NCBI GenBank assembly: GCA_037446115.1
Contig: JBBIJF010000016.1
Location: 40,575-104,574, forward strand
Origin: JANWXD01 sp037446115
Lineage (GTDB): Bacteria; Acidobacteriota; Terriglobia; Bryobacterales; Bryobacteraceae
Reading direction: 5' to 3'
Length of the DNA: 64,000 bases
Below are positions 27,474-36,300 of this stretch, piece after piece (positions within the stretch are counted from its first letter, which is position 1; each line of letters starts with the position of its first letter). The notes beneath the pieces were generated by a model. That model made no database searches. It saw only the letters and a list, made by a program, of their open reading frames with translations, and was not told where the DNA came from. The position numbers and the translations under genes were made by a program.

Positions 27474-27502
27474 ATGGTATTCCAACATCGCCAAAGCGTC
27501 AA
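27474..27502 (-). promoter_or_regulatory. Sigma70-type promoter of receptor paralogue B
   Basis: Minus strand: TTGACG (27502-27497), 17 bp, TACCAT (27479-27474), about 38 nt before the start codon at 27436. Confidence 0.55.
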
Positions 27503-27562
27503 GTAAAATCACGACCCACGGCGGCGGAGCCTGACAGCGGTCTAAATCGGCGAAATTCCCTC

Positions 27563-27591
27563 TTGCCCTCAAAGACGACCCCGGGTAGAAT
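27563..27591 (+). promoter_or_regulatory. Sigma70-type promoter of the ROK regulator gene
   Basis: TTGCCC (27563-27568), 17 bp, TAGAAT (27586-27591). The predicted start of transcription is near 27598, so the palindrome at 27603-27623 would lie at about +5 to +25, a position that suits autorepression by blocking polymerase. Confidence 0.6.
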
Positions 27592-27602
27592 GAAGGGTTT
27601 GA

Positions 27603-27623
27603 TTCCTTGCGTGACGCAAGGAA
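27603..27623. promoter_or_regulatory. 21-bp perfect palindrome, candidate ROK-regulator operator (site 2)
   Basis: Arms TTCCTTGCGT and ACGCAAGGAA around a single central G (27613). It sits between the -10 box and the ATG of the ROK gene; the right arm supplies the AAGGA that also serves as the SD of that gene. The same arms occur at 23764-23788. No third full copy was noticed in the window. Confidence 0.72.
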
Positions 27624-27630
27624 AAAGATC

Positions 27631-28821
27631 ATGGAGACGCTCGCTCCTGGCCGCCGCCGTGTATTGCGGATCCCGCATGTGCGGGCCACGAACCGCGCCG
27701 CGATTCTGCAACTGTTGCGGCGGCATCGCACGCTATCGCGGGCGGAGATCGCGCGCCGCACGGGGCTGTCGGAAGCAGCGATCTCCCGTATTGTGGCCCA
27801 ACTGATCGCCTCCGAGATCGTGGTGGAGGAGGGCGGGGAAGACGCAACGGGCGGCCGCCCCGCGATCCGGCTTCAGCTAAACGAAAACCGCTTCCAGGCC
27901 TTCGGGGTGGACATTCTCAACTGGGAAACCCGGATTTCGCTCGGTACGATCTCGGGCAGGATTCTGGAATCGCACCGCTTCCGTACTCCCCCGACTCCCG
28001 AGAAGGCCCTGAATTTGATCGCCGAGCAGCTCGAGCGCTTCGGTCCTCACCCGGTGGGCGTCAGCGCCCGCGGACTCATTAATAGCGAGACCGGCGTGGT
28101 CATCCTCGGTAGCGATCCGGCTTGGATCAACGTCCCCGTCAAGCAGTACCTCGAAGAGCGCCTCCACCGCCCGGTCTACGTGGACAACGACGTCCGGATC
28201 GCAGCCCTGGCCGAGTACCATTACGGGGCTCCCGATATTCAAGGCTGCCACTGCGTCTTGTTCCTCATGGTGAGCGAGGGCGTGGGGGGAGCGATCATCC
28301 TGGACGGCCGGCTCTACCGAGGCCCCCGCATGGCGGCAGGCGAATTCGGAGAGATGAAGATTTCCGACGCCGCGCCGCCCGAGCTGCATCCCCGTCCCGG
28401 GACCCTGGAGTCGCTGGCCTTCGACAGCGCCACAGTGCGCCGCTACGCCGAGCTTTCGGGCGGCAAAGTCAAGCCGAACTCCGGAAACACCTCCGAGCAG
28501 GTCAAGCGCATCTGCCATCTCGCCTTGCAAGGGGATCCGGCCGCCCGCAAGGCGGTTGAGGAGACGGGCCGGTACCTCGGCATCGGCATCACCAACGCCG
28601 TCTGGGCTCTGGATGCCGAAGCGGTGGTGATTGACGGGCCGATTACGGAGGCGTGGCCTGTGCTTGCAGCCGCCATCCGGGAGCAGTTCCCCGAGGACGT
28701 GCTCAATTTCCGCAACCTCATGCTGCGGCCATCGTCTCTTGGGGGCGAAGCCGCCATCGTCGGGGCGGCGACACTACCGTTTTCCTCCCTGTTCTCCACG
28801 GGGGAAATCCCGCGCTCCTGA
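27631..28821 (+). CDS. ROK-family transcriptional regulator
   Basis: Protein of 396 residues with an N-terminal winged HTH (TLSRAEIARRTGLSEAAISRIVAQL, residues about 34-58) and a C-terminal ROK sugar-kinase-like domain. The ROK core shows VDNDVRIAALAEYHYG (DND near 185-187) and the glycine-rich signature SEGVGGAIILDGRLYRG. The zinc motif typical of ROK proteins (CxCGxxGCxE) is absent: the matching region around residues 246-262 reads AAPPELHPRPGTLES with no cysteine. ATG 27631 is chosen because the longer frame would include the operator and the predicted transcription start. It likely senses a sugar and represses itself and the adjacent receptors; the effector is unknown. Confidence 0.88.
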   Translation: METLAPGRRRVLRIPHVRATNRAAILQLLRRHRTLSRAEIARRTGLSEAAISRIVAQLIASEIVVEEGGEDATGGRPAIRLQLNENRFQAFGVDILNWETRISLGTISGRILESHRFRTPPTPEKALNLIAEQLERFGPHPVGVSARGLINSETGVVILGSDPAWINVPVKQYLEERLHRPVYVDNDVRIAALAEYHYGAPDIQGCHCVLFLMVSEGVGGAIILDGRLYRGPRMAAGEFGEMKISDAAPPELHPRPGTLESLAFDSATVRRYAELSGGKVKPNSGNTSEQVKRICHLALQGDPAARKAVEETGRYLGIGITNAVWALDAEAVVIDGPITEAWPVLAAAIREQFPEDVLNFRNLMLRPSSLGGEAAIVGAATLPFSSLFSTGEIPRS

Positions 28822-28827
28822 ACAATC

Positions 28828-30558
28828 ATGTGCGCAGCCTGGGCGGTGCTGACCGCGTTGTCGGCCGCCGGAGCGGTGTCCCTGCCGGGCGGCTATTTTC
28901 CTTTGCTCAAGGCCGGAGCGGAAAAGGTGGAGGCGCGGCTCCGGGCCGAACCTGCCGCGGACCTCAAAGCAATTGAAGCCAGACCGGGTTGGAGGCACTT
29001 TCCCTACGCTATTCTGGCGCCGGCGGTGCTTTATACAAAGCCGCATCCGCAAAACCGCTGGTATGGCGATCCCGCGATGATCGCATTGGCGATCCGCATC
29101 GGTGACCTGCTCGCCGCCGAGCACGAAAAAGGGCTTTTTGAACCGCGGCTGGACAGCGACTGGGACACGTACATGTGGTTGGAGGCCTGGCGCCTGCTCG
29201 AGAACCGGCTGGGAGCGCAGCGCCGCTCCCGCTGGAAGAAAGCCATCGAGGACAATGTGGCGTTGCTGGTCGAGGACGCCGCCGACCGGCTCGACTTCCC
29301 CTGGTACAACTCTCCCTTTATCGGCACTTCGCCCAATCACTACGCGCTGTGGGCTGCCAACTTGCTTCTGGCGGGGCAAGTATTTGGGAACCGGAACTGG
29401 GAAAAGCTCGGCCGCACCATCCTGCGCCGTTTCGCGGTGGAAGAGCAGACCCCGGATGGGTACTGGGGTGAGCATAGCCGCGACGGTCCCACCCCGGGCT
29501 ATAACTATCTCACCCTGAGCGCGGCGGGGCTTTACTGGGAGCTCACCCGCGATCCGGACGCGCGCGGTGCCCTGCGCCGTGCCACCGAGTTTCACAAGCA
29601 CTTCACGTGGCCCGACGGTACGCCGGTTGAGGTGCTCAACGACCGAAACCGCCACTGGGGCGTCTCCGCCTGGGGTCACTTCGCCTTTTCTCACTTTCCG
29701 GACGGGCGCCGCTACGCCGAGTTCCTGACAAGCTTCTTCCGCCCGGATGCCCTCACCATGGACCAGTTGGGAAGACTCGCGCAAAACGCACTTTACTATC
29801 ACGAGGGTGCGACCGCGCCCATCCCGCAGGAACAGGATCGCTACTCCTACCGCATGCAAGTGCCGGGCGGAATCCGCAAAACCGGGCCTTGGGTCGTCGC
29901 GCTTTCCGGCATCATCAGCACCCAGGCCGTCACCAGCCGGTTCTACCTGGACCGTCAGGCCCACCTCAGCGTGTTCCACACCCGCCTCGGCCAGATCATT
30001 ACCGGAGCGAATTCCAAGCGCCAGCCCGAGCTGGCGACGCTTTCCGAAAGAATCGGCGATCGGGTTCTTCATTTGCCCATGAGCAGCCGCCTGCTCATGA
30101 GCGACGCCGGGGACCGCCTCTCGCTTTCGTACAACACCTTTTGGGCCGACCTTTTCGTACCGCCGCCTCAGGCACGCCGGGCCGACTTGCGTTTCGTGAT
30201 TTACGGCAAGGGCCGGCCGCCCGAGCAGGCGCAGCTCGCCCTGCAATTGTGCCTGAAGTCAGGCGAGACTCTGGAGACCGGAGCCGGCCGGAGCTTCGTC
30301 GTGGGGCCGGAGCCGCTCCAGCTCGGCCCTGAAGATCTGGGCGGCCTGCTCCGTCATCGCGGCTGGGAGATCAGAGTGGACGAAGCGGCCTCCCTGCTGT
30401 GGCCCGTCTTTCCCCACAACCCGTACACGGACGCTCCCGAGACCAGCCTCGAGCATGCCGTGGCCCAGCTTTCGGTGCCGCTGCGGCTGAAATCGGTGCC
30501 CGGCAAATACGTCCGGCCCCGGGAGCAAGAAATCCTCGTCTCGCTCCGCGCGCCCTAG
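28828..30558 (+). CDS. Exported protein of unknown family, probably an alpha/alpha-toroid carbohydrate-active enzyme
   Basis: Protein of 576 residues with a short signal peptide (cut after about SAAGAVS). I do not recognise the family with certainty. The first about 330 residues are rich in Trp, Tyr and paired helices (DSDWDTYMWLEAWRLLENR, NSPFIGTSPNHYALWAANLLLAG, DGYWGEHSRDGPTPGYNYLTLSAAGLYW), as in toroidal polysaccharide lyases, heparinase-like proteins and related hydrolases; Asn/His/Tyr in SPNHYALW and Trp-Gly-Glu-His in DGYWGEHS are conserved-looking candidates for an active cleft. The rest is beta-rich. It begins 6 nt after the ROK stop, so it is the regulator's operon partner and probably acts on the substrate imported by the neighbouring receptors. 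That role is inference. Confidence 0.7.
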   Translation: MCAAWAVLTALSAAGAVSLPGGYFPLLKAGAEKVEARLRAEPAADLKAIEARPGWRHFPYAILAPAVLYTKPHPQNRWYGDPAMIALAIRIGDLLAAEHEKGLFEPRLDSDWDTYMWLEAWRLLENRLGAQRRSRWKKAIEDNVALLVEDAADRLDFPWYNSPFIGTSPNHYALWAANLLLAGQVFGNRNWEKLGRTILRRFAVEEQTPDGYWGEHSRDGPTPGYNYLTLSAAGLYWELTRDPDARGALRRATEFHKHFTWPDGTPVEVLNDRNRHWGVSAWGHFAFSHFPDGRRYAEFLTSFFRPDALTMDQLGRLAQNALYYHEGATAPIPQEQDRYSYRMQVPGGIRKTGPWVVALSGIISTQAVTSRFYLDRQAHLSVFHTRLGQIITGANSKRQPELATLSERIGDRVLHLPMSSRLLMSDAGDRLSLSYNTFWADLFVPPPQARRADLRFVIYGKGRPPEQAQLALQLCLKSGETLETGAGRSFVVGPEPLQLGPEDLGGLLRHRGWEIRVDEAASLLWPVFPHNPYTDAPETSLEHAVAQLSVPLRLKSVPGKYVRPREQEILVSLRAP

Positions 30559-31154
30559 CGCAGCAGCTCCAGCGCCTTGCGGAAGAGGGGCTCAAACCCG
30601 GCGGGAGTCCCGGCGGCCTTGGCTTTGCGCACCGCAGCTTCGGCCGCCGCCCGGGTACAGCCCAGATTGACCAGCGCAGAAAGCACGTCCTGATCGAGAG
30701 CGGTGAAGGCAGCGGCCGCGGCTGGAGGCGGCAGTTCCCCTCGCGCCCCGGGCCAGTCCAGCTTGTCCTTGAGTTCGAGCACGATCCGCTCGGCCGTCTT
30801 TTTCCCCACACCGGGAATGCGCACCAACTGTTCGACCTGTCCGCTTCGAATCGCGGCGACGAGCTCCGCGGTGGGAAGTCCCGAAAGCACGGTGACCGCC
30901 AGCCGGGGCCCGATGCCGCTTACCGCGATCAGCCTCTCGAACAACGCTTTCTCTTCGACCGACAGGAAGCCGTACAGCGCAATTTCGTTTTCCCGGACGT
31001 GCGTGTGGATGCGCAGCTGGACTTGCGATCCGGGAGCGGGAAGAGCCGAATAGGTCGAAACCGGAATGGTGACGTCATAGCCCACTCCGCCGGTTTCCAC
31101 AATGACTTGGTTGGGATGCTTTTCAAGCAGGGTTCCGCGCAGCGATGCGATCAT
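30555..31154 (-). CDS. ruvA: Holliday junction branch migration protein RuvA
   Basis: Four RuvA subunits hold a Holliday junction flat while RuvB drives branch migration. The 199-residue protein begins MIASLRGTLLEKHPNQVIVE, the canonical N-terminal OB domain. Two helix-hairpin-helix motifs follow (LIAVSGIGPRLAVTVLSG and LVRIPGVGKKTAERIVLELKDKL), then an Ala/Pro linker and the C-terminal RuvB-binding domain (DVLSALVNLGCTRAAAEAAVRKA). The start is at 31154; the much longer open frame upstream runs antisense through rsmE and is not coding. Its 3' end overlaps the end of the previous gene by 4 nt on the opposite strand. ruvB and ruvC are not in the window. Confidence 0.96.
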   Translation of the reverse strand: MIASLRGTLLEKHPNQVIVETGGVGYDVTIPVSTYSALPAPGSQVQLRIHTHVRENEIALYGFLSVEEKALFERLIAVSGIGPRLAVTVLSGLPTAELVAAIRSGQVEQLVRIPGVGKKTAERIVLELKDKLDWPGARGELPPPAAAAAFTALDQDVLSALVNLGCTRAAAEAAVRKAKAAGTPAGFEPLFRKALELLR

Positions 31155-31174
31155 AGTGGGCGTAGTTATTGTAC

Positions 31175-31918
31175 ATGGCGAGGCGGCGCTTCTTCGTGGA
31201 AGACGTACGGAACGGCTGGGCGGAGCTGCGCGGGCAGGCGGCCGAACACCTGCGCCGCGTGCTGCGGGCCGAGCGGGGCCAGCGCTATGAGATTTCCGAC
31301 AATCAGGACGCCTACCTTGCAGAGATCGCCGACTTCGGGCCGGCCCGCGTCCGTTTCCGCGTGGTGGAGCGGCTGGAGGAGGCACCGCTTCCCGTGCGCA
31401 CGGTTCTGCTGGCGGCGCTGGTGAAGTTCGACCGCTTCGAGTGGATGCTGGAAAAGGCCACGGAGCTGGGCGTGGACTCGGTGATTCCAGTCCGGACCGA
31501 GCGCAGCGAAAAGGGCCTCGAGCGGGCCGCGGAAAAACGCCTGGAGCGGTGGCGGCGGATCGTGCTGGAGAGCAGCCAACAGGCACGGCGTCTGCGCAAG
31601 CCGGCGGTTTATGAGCCGCGGCCGCTGGAGGAAGCGCTGGTCTGGGAAGCAAGGTTCCGCTATCTGCTGGATGAAGCCCCCGGCTCGCCTCCGCTGCTGG
31701 CCGTGCTGCCGGAGCCCGGGACGCGCGCCCCGGCCGACATCGTGGCGCTGCTGGTGGGACCGGAGGGGGGCTGGACGGAAGCGGAGCGCGCGGCGAGCCG
31801 CGAGGCGGGCTGGCAGGGGGTTTCGCTTGGGCCGCTGGTGCTGCGGGCGGAGACGGCAGCCATCGCGGCGCTCGCCATCCTGGCCAATGCATGGGTCGCG
31901 GCGTCCCGGCTCCGGTAG
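31175..31918 (+). CDS. rsmE: 16S rRNA (uracil-1498-N3)-methyltransferase
   Basis: SPOUT-family (trefoil-knot) methyltransferase that modifies U1498 of 16S rRNA in the decoding region. An N-terminal PUA-like domain (ARRRFFVEDV to about residue 70) is followed by the knot domain: KFDRFEWMLEKATELGVDSVIPVRTERS, LVGPEGGWTEAE and LGPLVLRAETAAIAAL, all diagnostic of RsmE. ATG 31175 is preferred over TTG 31169. The gene is divergent from ruvA with only 20 nt between start codons. A racemase-family gene follows after 14 nt. Confidence 0.95.
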   Translation: MARRRFFVEDVRNGWAELRGQAAEHLRRVLRAERGQRYEISDNQDAYLAEIADFGPARVRFRVVERLEEAPLPVRTVLLAALVKFDRFEWMLEKATELGVDSVIPVRTERSEKGLERAAEKRLERWRRIVLESSQQARRLRKPAVYEPRPLEEALVWEARFRYLLDEAPGSPPLLAVLPEPGTRAPADIVALLVGPEGGWTEAERAASREAGWQGVSLGPLVLRAETAAIAALAILANAWVAASRLR

Positions 31919-31932
31919 AATGGAGGCATTCG

Positions 31933-33093
31933 ATGACGCGGCGCAGGTTTTTGGAACTGGCGGCCACGGCGGGGGTGGCACGTGCTGCAGGATGCCGGAT
32001 CGTCCGGGTGGAGGCCTTCCCGGTCAATTACCCGGTGGCGGCCCACTTCAAATTCTTCACCAAGCCGGAGCGACCTTCGGTCTTCGTCAAAATTACTTGC
32101 GATGACGGCGCGGTCGGCTGGGGTCAGAGCGTGCCGATACCGACCTGGAGTTACGAAACGCCGGAATCGGTGTTGTCGGCGATTGAAAGATACCTCGGAC
32201 CGGCGCTGGTCGGACACGATCCACTGGATGTTGCGGGGGCGCATGCCCGCATGAACCGGGCGATTGCGCCGTCGTTTTCAACAGGGATGCCCATCGCCAA
32301 AGCGGGGATTGACCTGGCGCTCCACGATCTGGCAGGCAGACTGCACGGCGAGAGCCTTCCCGAGCGCTGGGGACGCAAGCCGCTCGAACGCATCACCCTG
32401 AGCTGGACGGTCAATCCGGCGACGCTCGATGAGACAGAGCGGCTCGTCGAAGAAGGCCGGGCACGGGGCTACCGGCACTTTAACGTAAAAGTGGCGCCGG
32501 ACCCGAACTACGATCTGGAACTGTGCCGCCGCGTCAGGAAACTGGCGCCGGAGGCCTTTCTGTGGGCGGATGCCAACGGTGGTTACGATCTGGCTACGGC
32601 GCTCCAGGTCATCCCTAAACTCGCCGACGCGGGTGTGAATGTCCTCGAGCAGCCGCTGCCGGCCAATCGCCTGACCGGATACCGTGAGCTGCGCAAACAA
32701 GGGGCGCTGCCGATTTTGATGGATGAAGGCGTGGTCTCTTCGGCGGAGCTTGTGGAGTTCATCAAGCTGGGTTTGCTGGACGGAGTGGCCATGAAGCCCG
32801 CGCGCACGGCCGGCCTGTGGGACGCGCGGCGCCAGATTGAGATCCTGCTGGATGCCGGGCTGCTGTTTCTGGGCAGCGGCCTGACGGATCCCGACGTGTC
32901 GCTGGCGGCTTCCCTTCAACTCTACGCCGCCTACCAGCTCAAGTTCCCGGCGGCGCTCAACGGCCCGCAGTTCTTGCGGGGGAGCTGTCTGAAGCAGCCG
33001 CTGGTGGTAAAGGAGGGGACGATCGAGGTGCCGCTCGGCCCCGGCCTGGGCGTGGAGGTGGACGAGCAGAAAGTGCGAGCGGGAATCACCTAG
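31933..33093 (+). CDS. Mandelate racemase / muconate lactonizing enzyme family protein with Tat signal
   Basis: Enolase-superfamily protein of 386 residues. ATG 31933 has a ggagg SD 6 nt upstream and gives a twin-arginine leader (MTRRRFLELAATAGVARAAG), so it should be exported. The N-terminal capping domain is followed by the barrel: HFNVKVAPD (the K-x-K-like general-base strand, here V-K-V), WADANGGYD (metal Asp), LEQPLPANR (metal Glu) and ILMDEGVVS (third ligand), as in sugar-acid dehydratases, racemases and dipeptide epimerases. The near-C-terminal GSGLTD and PGLGVEVDE segments match. Substrate cannot be assigned. It follows rsmE closely but functional linkage to it is not implied. Confidence 0.88.
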   Translation: MTRRRFLELAATAGVARAAGCRIVRVEAFPVNYPVAAHFKFFTKPERPSVFVKITCDDGAVGWGQSVPIPTWSYETPESVLSAIERYLGPALVGHDPLDVAGAHARMNRAIAPSFSTGMPIAKAGIDLALHDLAGRLHGESLPERWGRKPLERITLSWTVNPATLDETERLVEEGRARGYRHFNVKVAPDPNYDLELCRRVRKLAPEAFLWADANGGYDLATALQVIPKLADAGVNVLEQPLPANRLTGYRELRKQGALPILMDEGVVSSAELVEFIKLGLLDGVAMKPARTAGLWDARRQIEILLDAGLLFLGSGLTDPDVSLAASLQLYAAYQLKFPAALNGPQFLRGSCLKQPLVVKEGTIEVPLGPGLGVEVDEQKVRAGIT

Positions 33094-33102
33094 GCTGAAT
33101 CG

Positions 33103-33262
33103 GTTCGAGGGGGCGGCGGCCTTTGCTCTTCGACCGGGCATCATCATGGACTACGACGAGCAGGGTCGCGCGGCCGGCATCGAGATGCTGTATTTGTCAA
33201 AACGCGCGCCGGAGACCCATATGCGGCGCTTGTCGTTCGACTCCGTCCCGAAAGTCGCTTGA
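33103..33262 (+). pseudogene. Remnant of a small DUF2283-like protein
   Basis: A frame between the racemase stop and the next promoter encodes RLNRFEGAAAFALRPGIIMDYDEQGRAAGIEMLYLSKRA and ends with TGA at 33260-33262 (quoted here in pieces: RPGIIMDYDEQGRAAGIEML is the diagnostic part). It resembles the C-terminal half of DUF2283 proteins (pattern VxPGVIxDYDxxGxxVGIEIL). The expected N-terminus (MxIxYDxxxDALYI) is missing; upstream the frame enters the racemase gene in another phase. The only ATG, at 33146, would give 38 residues. Most likely a truncated relic. Confidence 0.5.
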
Positions 33263-33301
33263 CACAGTGCGGGCAGGCGTCACCTGGCGGCGGGCGCGGA
33301 G

Positions 33302-33330
33302 TTGCCGCAGCCGGAGAGTGGAGGTATATT
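33302..33330 (+). promoter_or_regulatory. Sigma70-type promoter of the receptor operon at 33382
   Basis: TTGCCG (33302-33307), 17 bp, TATATT (33325-33330), followed by TCGGGG as in the promoter at 13681. A TTGACA at 33258-33263 has no -10 partner at 17 bp and is less likely to be used. Confidence 0.6.
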
Positions 33331-33381
33331 TCGGGGAGGCTGCGGCGCGAGCAAAAGCCGTGGCGTCGGGGAGGTGGGCGT

Positions 33382-36300
33382 ATGCGATGCGTAGCCGTGA
33401 TGCTGCTGGGTGCAGTGGGCCTGTTCGCTCAGGGGACTACCTCGCGCGTGCTCGGGGTCGTGCAGGATCCGAGCGGCGCCGCAGTACCGGGGGCGACCGT
33501 CCGGCTGGTCAACGAGGGCACGCAGGTTTCCTTTGCAACCAGAACGTCCGAGTCAGGGACCTATGTGTTCGAGGCGGTCCAGCCCGGCCGCTACACGGTC
33601 GAGGTCGAGGCGCCGGGCTTTAAGAAATTTCTGGCGCGCGGAACGCCGGTGAGCATCGGGCAGCCGGCGACGGTCAACGTGACCCTCGAAGTCGGGGCCG
33701 TCACCGAGCAGATCGAAGTCAGCGCGGCCTTTGAACTGGTACAGACCTCCACTTCAGGCAATATCGGGAACCTGTTCACCGAGCAGATGATCCGGGACCT
33801 GCCGATCGTGGGGGTGCGGGGCCGAAATCCGCTGACGCTCGTGCTGCTCCAGCCGGGGGTGGTCTCCGGGGCCAACACCGGCGGAGGAGTGCATGTGCAC
33901 GGCGCGCGCGACCGGGCCTGGAACTTTACGCTGGACGGCATCGACATCAACGAGACGAGCGCCGGGGGGTCGAACTTTTCCCCGCTGCGCACCAATCCGG
34001 ATTCCCTGGCGGAGTTCCGCGTGCTGACCTCGAGTTTCACCGCGGACTACGGGCGCAATAGCGGCGGCCAGGTGAGCATGGTGACGCGATCGGGATCCAA
34101 CGAATTGCACGGCAGCGGCTTCTGGTTCTACCGCACGCCGCGGCTGAACGCCAACGAATGGGAGAACAATCTGAACCGGGTCGGCAAGCGACAGTTTGTG
34201 CAGCACATCTGGGGCGCGAGCCTGGGCGGCCCCATCGTGCGCAACAAGACGTTCTTCTTCACGAATCTCCAGTGGCTGCGTGCCCTGCAGACGCAGGTGG
34301 TGAACCGAACCGTGTACACCGCCGAGGCGCGTCGCGGCATTCTCCGATATGTCAAAGGCGGGCGGAACCAACCCGCAGGCGTGGCGGGAGCGTCCGTAGA
34401 CGCCGCCGGCAACGTGCTGCCCGGGGTTTCGATCGGAACCTACAACGTGGCGGCCAGCGATCCCCAGCGGCTCGGTCTGGACCAGACCATTCAGGCACTG
34501 GTGAATCAGCAGCCGTTGCCGAACAACTTCACGGGCGGCGACGGCCTGAACACCGCCTTGTTCACCTTCACGGCGCCGGAAAAGGAGAGGCAATACGACG
34601 CGGTCCTCAAAGTGGACCACATCCTCAACGACCGCACCATGTTCTACGCGCGGATGGCCTGGGGCCGGCAGGATACGCTTTGCGACAGCGTCAATGGCGG
34701 GCTGGCCACCTTCCCGGGCGCCCCTTGCGTGGTCGACACGCGGCGCTCCCCCCGCAATCTGGCCGTGAACTGGCGCTGGAACCCGCGGCCGGACATCACC
34801 AATGAGATGGTGTTCGGCTTCAATCGGTTCACGTTTGATTTCCAGATCCCCACGGCGGACCTGAGCAAAGTCACGCTGGTGGCCCCGGTGGCGGTCGTGG
34901 CGGAATACAGCTTCGGCAACAAGCGGCGTCTGCACACCTGGCAGTTCGTGGAGAACTTTTCGTGGTTCCGGGGCTCGCACGCACTCAAGCTGGGAACCAA
35001 CCTGCGGTTCCAGAAACATCTGGACGTGCGCGGCTCCATCGCGGGCGCCAATGCGACCCAGGCCGTGAATTTTTCGACGGCCGTCAACACGGTGGACCCG
35101 GCCACGTTCGGTCTGCCGCCGGACCTGAACGTGACCTTCGACCGGCCGGCGTTTCAATCTCACATCAACTTCCTGCTGGGTCGTGTGGGCAATATTACGC
35201 GCGGGTTTCCGTCGAAAGGGGACCAGTTCGTCGAAGGTCTGTACAATTTCGACGCGCGCTATCCGGAGTACGACTTCTACATTCACGACACCTGGAAGCT
35301 GCGGCGGAACCTGACGGTGGATCTGGGCCTGCGCTGGGAGATGAAGCTGTCGCCGCGAAACCCGGAGGACCGGATCACGCGACCGGATCAGCTGGTGCAG
35401 GCAGGCGCCCGGCCGACCAACACACTCCAGTGGGTGCGGGGAAGTCTGTTCGAGGACTCCCTGGACAATTTCGGCCCTACGGTGGGGCTGGCCTGGGATC
35501 CCCTGGGCACGGGGAAGACCTCGATCCGCGCCAATTACCGCATCGCCTATGACCGGTTGAACACCTTCGTGCTATCCTCCGCGGTGTTCCAGACGCTGCC
35601 CGGCCAGACGCAGGGGGTCAACGACACGAGCTTCGGGCAAGCGGGCGGGCGCCTGGCCAATCTGCCGCGACTCGCGCCGCCCGCCGTCAAGCCGAGCGAA
35701 CTGGCGCAACCGCCGGCGTTTTCCAACAACGTCATCACGGTGGTGGATCCTCAATTCAAGATGCCGACCACGCACATGTGGAGCCTCTCGCTCCAGCGCG
35801 AGATCGCGCCGCGCACCGTGTTGGAGATCAGTTACATCGGACGGCGGGCTTACCATCTGTTCGGTGCTTACAACGCCAACCAGGCTGAGATTTTCCGGAA
35901 CGGGTTTCTCCAGGCGTTCAACGTCGTCAAGGCGGGCGGAGAATCGGAGTTGATGAACCAGCTGCTCGTGGCGGACTCACGGCGGCGGGCGGGAGAGACG
36001 GGATCGCAGATGGTGCGGCGCCTTTTCGCTTCGACCTTGCAGCTGAATTCGGTCGCGGGCCTGGCGGCTTCCATCGCCACCCGACTGCAAGGGACGCCCC
36101 CGCGCTCCGTGACCGATCTTTCGGGCATGGGGCCGTTTTTCTTCCTCCCGTTCCCGCAGTTCAGCAACGGGATGCGCGTGATTGACTCGAACGACTTTTC
36201 GACCTACCACGCCCTGGAGATCCAGGTGGAGCGCCGGCTGACGGGCGGCCTCAGTTACCAGGCCAGCTATACCTGGGCGAAGTCGCTCGACACGCGCTCC

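Noticed and set aside
31155..32027. Upstream extension of the ruvA frame
   Set aside because: Low-complexity Pro/Ala/Arg translation antisense to rsmE; RuvA's canonical N-terminus begins at 31154.
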